Assembly (NCBI GenBank): GCA_001972305.1
Contig: BDDD01000377.1
Coordinates: 121,973 to 185,972, forward strand
DNA from: Cephalotus follicularis
Lineage: Eukaryota > Streptophyta > Magnoliopsida > Oxalidales > Cephalotaceae
Direction of reading: 5' to 3'
DNA: 64,000 bases
Under the pieces are notes generated by a model, which made no database searches, was not told the origin of the DNA, and saw only the letters and a program-made list of their open reading frames with translations. Numbering within the stretch: position 1 is the stretch's first letter; each line of letters starts with the position of its first letter. Positions 59,023 to 64,000 of this stretch are shown here, one piece after another. The translations under genes and the position numbers were made by a program.

Positions 59023-60222
59023 ATGGTACGAGCAAGGAATACCCCACAACGAAATGAACCAACTGAGGCTCGAGAAGAGGTGCGAACTGAGCCTACGGTT
59101 GAAGAGTTAGTGCGACAGGTAGTTGCTCAAGAAATAGATCGAGTAATTTATGCTATGCAAAATCAAGAGCAAAGACGCCAAGGGCAAGTCACGACGGAAA
59201 ATGCACCGGCTAATGTTCAGGTTGGTAGAGAAACTGGTGACCGTCCTGACACTCCTGCATATGTTTGGCTTGAGCGGTTCCAAAAGTAGAGGCCGCAGTC
59301 ATTTAGTTCGGCCCTCACACCTGTAGAGGCTGAACACTGGATTGCGCACATGGAGAAAATTTTCAATGTGCTAGGATGTGATGACGAACAAAAGGTAAGG
59401 TTGGCAGCTTATAAATTGGAAGGAGATCCTCATAAGTGGTGGAAAACATTGAAGTTAGCTAAGGAAGGAGATTACATTGATGCCCTGACGTGGTTTGAAC
59501 TCTGTGAAGTTTTCTATCAGCAGTATTCCCCCACTGCTGACAAGGAAGCTTACGTAAGGGAGTTTGTTAACACTAGGCAGAAGGATGGTGAATCCATCAC
59601 TGAGTTTTTGGCCCGGTTCACTAGGTTAGTGGGTTTTACTGGATCCGCAGTGGGGTCTGAATTGGAGAAAGTAGAGAAGTTCAAAGGGAAATTGCAGTAC
59701 CAGCTAAGGGGAAAACTGATAAACTCCATGTTTGCTGACGTGGCTGAGGTAGCAAATGCTGCGAAGAATATTGAATTGGAGAGGTTGGATTTTTAGGAAG
59801 CTCGACAAGAAACGGAAAAGAAGCGGAATAGGAGTGATTTTCATGGGAAGAATTCTGAAAAACAAGGTGAAGGCAAACAACATAAAAACGATTATAATCA
59901 GAATAAGAATGGGGGTAACCCCGATGTTCAGAATTCCTTGTGTGATACATGTGGGAAGCGACATCCGATTGGGACATGTTACAAGGCCACTGGGGCATGT
60001 TTTGCTTGTGGACAAAAGGGTCATCTCTTTAAGGATTGCCCGAATCCTCGTACGAGGAATAAAGGGGGAAATGGAAATCATGTGGAGCAACGTAATGTGG
60101 GAGGTAGAGTTTTTGCCTTAACGACGCATCAGACTGCGAACATACCAGGTATTGTTTCAGTTTTGTTTTGTTTTGGTAACTGTAAGTTGTTTGATTTGTC
60201 AATAAGTCAATTTATTATGTGA
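59023..60222 (+). pseudogene. Gypsy gag, sole gene of the element (two in-frame stops)
   Basis: One frame of 400 codons runs from the ATG at 59023 to the stop at 60222, interrupted only by TAG at 59287-59289 and TAG at 59794-59796. It encodes a plant Ty3/gypsy gag: the retrotransposon-gag domain (AEHWIAHMEKIF, LAAYKLEGDPHKWW, YSPTADKEAYVREF, ITEFLARFTRL) and two zinc knuckles (CDTCGKRHPIGTC and CFACGQKGHLFKDC) near the C-terminus. Normally protease and pol would follow the GRVFALT-type segment. Here coding stops within about 35 codons, and only about 100 bp separate the stop from the polypurine tract. Both stops could each be one substitution from CAG or a similar codon. It matches the TR-GAG type of non-autonomous element. 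Confidence 0.85.
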
Positions 60223-60308
60223 TAACTGCATTATTTTGTTATGCATATTGAGTTGTTCTTCTGTTATTGATTCAGATTGGTTAAGATTTCGGGACAAAAC
60301 CTTTTTTT

Positions 60309-60321
60309 TAGGGGGGAAGGA
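60309..60321 (+). other. Polypurine tract of the gag-only element
   Basis: TAGGGGGGAAGGA immediately precedes the LTR start TGTAATACCCCG. Confidence 0.85.
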
Positions 60322-60745
60322 TGTAATACCCCGATTTTCGTGTGCATATTTTTGGATTTTAAATTTGATTTATTTGGTTGTGTTGGCATAATGTGTTCTT
60401 TGGGCTATATGATACTATAATTTTTTGGGCTTTTATGTCTTAGGCTAAATAATACCATCTTTGGGCTTTTGATAAATTAATGGAATAAGGATTATGGGAA
60501 AAATAAAATTTATTGTTTTGTATTTTTGAAATCAGTTTTAAAAATATTAATATGGCAAGAGTGTTTTAAATTGGAAATAAAATAAGAGTATTATGGCAAA
60601 ATTTAATTGTTTTTCCTATTCTACTCGCCCTCTCCCGTAAAGCCTCTTTTCTCCCTCTCACAAACTGATTTCTTTCCCTTAATTCTCACCCTCAATCCCG
60701 AAATTATGCCCCCTTTCCACATTATATCAAATTTTGGATTGCCTT
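60322..60745 (+). mobile_element. 3' LTR of the gag-only element, first part
   Basis: It starts TGTAATACCCCGATTTTCG and continues to the insertion point of a reverse-oriented LTR at 60746. The remainder of this LTR resumes at 63758 and runs off the window. It matches the inverted LTR's right end (63330-63752) in reverse complement. Confidence 0.82.
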
Positions 60746-63700
60746 TGTAACACCCCTGATTCGGAGGGAGTCGTCACGGGTCCTAATCCGAGACTAAGCA
60801 TAACCTATTGTATAACATGGCTCAATTTTATTCTCTTGTCATATTATTAACTCATATTTTATTCGAATTGCGTGATGGTCTAAACATAATATTTATAAAC
60901 TAAGACATAGTCTGAAAACTTTATTCATAAACCGAAAACTTAAAACATAATTCTAAGTCATAAACTGAAAGGCAAAACATTGCTCAAATAAAGGTTCTAA
61001 CATGACCATAAAAATAACTAAACAAAAACCAAGTCCATCTCCTAAGTGATCCTTATAATAGGTGACATCTCGCTCATCACACATTGCCCGGATGCTGTCC
61101 CAGATTACCTGCCGCATGGAAACAAAAATGTGGCTGAGCAAACCTCAGTACGGATATAGAATCATAAAACATTAAACGATAATTTAAAAGATAGAAAATA
61201 CCTGAATTTTGAAAGATCATACGACACATGTATAAAAATAATCACAAACAGTTTTATCAATTCAAAATCAATATCCGAATTTCAAAACGTTAACAATTTT
61301 CAAAAATGATATCTGAAAGCAAAAATCTGATTTTCAAAGCATAATCCAAGTTTCAATGCAAATCAAAATCCCAAAGCGATATTCAAAATGATAGTCAAAA
61401 TCTCTTTAACATTGTCTGAGTCAAAAGGGGTTTTCAAAACAAAACATATCTGATTCTGATATCTCATAAAAGAGATCCAAAACATATAACAAAGACTTAT
61501 CCGAAATCTCAAAAAAGAGATCCAAAGTACATATACGTAAGTGCAAGGGGTTTGTAAGGCCCACATGCTCCGACGGAAAGACGTGTACGGCACTACACAA
61601 TCAATCCCCAAAATCCGAATCCAAAACATATCCTAGGATTGATCCATACGCCTTTATCAGATAGCGGATCCATAAGTCAACCTCATGGGACTTATTTAAA
61701 ACATAGAGAGACGTCGTAGACTAATCACACCGCTACGGAAGTGTCACGTCCCCGTACCAGGCCCACGACGTGCCTATGGTACACCCCATAGGTGGGAAAT
61801 ATCTCTGTATATCCAAAGTTAACATACTTCCTAATGTGAAAGTCATGTTCGTTTAACATACTTCCTAAGGTGAAAGTCATGTTCGTTTAACACACTTCGA
61901 TAGTAGAAGTCATGTTCCTTATCAAATCAAAAATCCGTATACTTTCGAATGTGAAAGTCATACTTAGTTTATAAAAACCGGTAATATTAAACTTTAGTAG
62001 TAAAACAGATTTTATAAAATATCTGTGGTTTCATAACATTTCGTAAACATTCAAAGCCAAAACATAAAGTCAGGAAATATTTATTTTCACAAAAATATCT
62101 TACCGACTTTATTTCAAAACATATCGAATTACGAAGCATAACAGAGATTCATAAAATCAGAGGAATCATATAAGTGAAACGAAAAATTTCCAGTAAAATC
62201 AAATAGCCAAAGAACGATAGAAATCCGTACAAAACATATTTATTTCAGTAAGACCGAAGGAATAAGCCAAAGAGCAGAAAATCCGTACCTTAAGCGATCA
62301 CAAAATAACTTTACGAATTGATCAACAATTTAAAAGTCCCTCGAAGCATAACAATCTAAAAGATACAATACCATTCATACAAGGGTTAAAAATCACTTTC
62401 AAACATCAAACAACAATTTAACAATGCTTAAAACATGTTCCAATTCATTACAAAACCAAACGGATGACAAAACTTGAAAACCAGAAAATTTTTGGGCATT
62501 TCCAGTTGACTGCATCAAGATCCAATCGACCACACAACCTAGGCAGACGACTACTCAATCTGGGATGAATCCAGTTGACTGGGACAGGGGTCCAGTCGAC
62601 TGCCGAAGGCCAAACAGTCAACTGTTTCAAGAGGCAGTCAACTGTTCTGGGCGACAGAACAGCAAAAACACAGCAATTCAATTCTAATTTTCTGTCAAAA
62701 CCATGTTACAACATTACCGGATGATCTCAAACACTTATATTGGTCTTATGTGACTTACTAGTTTCATTTAAACACCAAGAATCATACAATGGTGATCACA
62801 CTTTTTAAAGAGAAGCAAGTTCCAATTTATTAGATGCACAACCATGTGATCAATTATCTGTGAAATACCAATTGTTCGTTTCAAAACCAGTTTACTACTA
62901 TTACAGGCACTTCAAGGCTTGCTAACAACCTTATAACAGTAACAGAGCATACTAAAAACCTATATGAAAATGCAACCGAATGACATTAAAACAAAAACCC
63001 ATGCTAAACCATAACAATAAGGGGTAACCAACCAGTTTGGAATGACAATGCTGGAAGAATAACACCAGAATTCCCTAAGCTTGAAATTTTCGTGCGTCAC
63101 AGGCACGAGAACAATGGTGACATATAACAATAACTAATGGCATACGTATATCACAAGAAAGAGGTATTTTAGGTGATGGTAAGGCACAATGATTCACAAT
63201 ATGATAGGATATGGAAATAAGGCATTAAATTCGGGATTGATAGGGAGAAAAGAAGGAAGCAGAATCGGATTGGGAGAGGGAGAAAGGTGTATACGGGAGA
63301 GAGAGGTGTGGAATATGGAAATACAAAAAAAAATTGTCATAATTCTCCCTTTATTTCCAATAAAACAATTTTGCCCTTTTTACTAATATAAAACTGATTT
63401 AAAATTAATTTACAATACAATAAAATTAATTCCATTAATTTTACTTATTCACGTACGTAGTCCAACCAATATTCCACAGCCCAAAATTAACGTTTTTAAG
63501 CCTAAAACATAAAAGCCCAAATTAATATTCACCAACCATATTAATATTTTAAAACTGATTTTAAAATACAAAACAATAAATCTTTGCTTTTCCAATTATC
63601 ATATTCTAATAAATGCGAAAAGCCCTAAGTTTAATATCATATAGTCCAAACACAAGAGTCCATAAAATAAAATAGGCCAACATAATATAACCAAGAGAAA

Positions 63701-63752
63701 TAAAATCAAATAAAAATATAAAACTATGCACGTGAACGAACGGGGTATTACA
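60746..63752 (-). mobile_element. Solo LTR 7 (same family as the gag-only element), reverse orientation, inside its 3' LTR
   Basis: Plus-strand termini are TGTAACACCCCTGATTCGG and CGAACGGGGTATTACA; on the minus strand it is a complete LTR TGTAATACCCCG...GGGGTGTTACA of 3007 bp. Flanks GCCTT (60741-60745) and CCCTT (63753-63757) form a 5-bp duplication with one mismatch. No internal domain is present. It contains a 34-bp tandem repeat at about 61820-61925 (CATACTTCCTAAKGTGAAAG + TCATGTTCGTTTAA, three units) and a CAGTCGACTG/CAGTCAACTG cluster at 62500-62650. Confidence 0.83.
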
Positions 63753-63757
63753 CCCTT

Positions 63758-64000
63758 TTTACCTTACCATGACCTAAATTGCCTCTCCCTTATTGTATAT
63801 GTATGTCAATATTCATTGCTTGCGCCTCCACTGTGTCATTGTGCCTAGAACCGAACCTGCGAGTTTGAAGGTTGTTTTGTTCTCCTTTGATCATCATACC
63901 AGGTTTGTTTTTCCTTTGTTGTGGTGGTTTAGCAATGAAATTTAGTTTAATGACAGCCGGATTCTATTGCATATAGGTTGCTAGTGTGTTTTGTTTTTAA
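63758..64000 (+). mobile_element. 3' LTR of the gag-only element, continuation
   Basis: Sequence after the inserted solo LTR (TTTACCTTACCATGACC onward) should be the middle of the 3' LTR. It continues past the window edge. No gene is recognised. Confidence 0.6.

Overview
The window is nuclear DNA of a flowering plant, most likely a eudicot. The evidence is GT-AG introns in a multi-exon gene, AT-rich spacers, plant Ty1/copia and Ty3/gypsy retrotransposons with Met-tRNA primer sites, MITE-like elements, and homologues of genes that sit side by side on Arabidopsis chromosome 3. Family assignments come from reading motifs and from recalled family knowledge. No database search was possible.

Layout. 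(a) 1-9214: a decayed plus-strand Copia element whose pol is split by two solo LTRs (628-4359 and 4715-7459), both with perfect 5-bp target duplications. (b) 9215-15728: a second decayed Copia element with short LTRs, a Met-type primer site and a polypurine tract; its gag is split by a third solo LTR (10139-12582). (c) 15729-18800: spacer with a hAT-like non-autonomous element and a roughly 0.9-kb fold-back element. (d) 18900-31160: the gene island. It holds a complete seven-exon KH/STAR RNA-binding protein gene (19144-23166), a single-exon RETICULATA-related chloroplast membrane protein gene (25583-26665), a broken ZIP metal-transporter remnant on the minus strand (27899-29023), and a degraded duplicate of the 3' end of the RETICULATA-related gene (about 30511-31157) containing a MITE. 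As I recall, Arabidopsis has a KH gene, two RETICULATA-related genes and a ZIP gene in the same neighbourhood (At3g08620 to At3g08650), so this looks like conserved microsynteny that is decaying here. (e) 31163-46120: a solo LTR, then a minus-strand Tat-like Gypsy relic: 3' LTR, polypurine tract, a plus-strand 'putative gypsy-type transposon' ORF convergent with pol, and the RNase H/integrase part of pol. It is split by two more solo LTRs. (f) 46121-51538: LTR fragments of two families, including a head-to-head inverted pair. (g) 51539-57253: a minus-strand chromovirus with a 1306-codon open gag-pol, lacking its 5' part. (h) 57254-64000: a plus-strand gag-only Gypsy element (a TR-GAG type structure), with a reverse-oriented solo LTR of the same family inserted in its 3' LTR.

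Overall, two apparently functional host genes lie in about 8 kb, surrounded by nested retrotransposons that were mostly reduced to solo LTRs by LTR-LTR recombination. The most unusual signals are the gag-only element, the convergent extra ORF of the Tat-like relic, and palindromic sequence cassettes that recur in LTRs of otherwise different families. I found no tRNA, rRNA, CRISPR array or bacterial-type operon.
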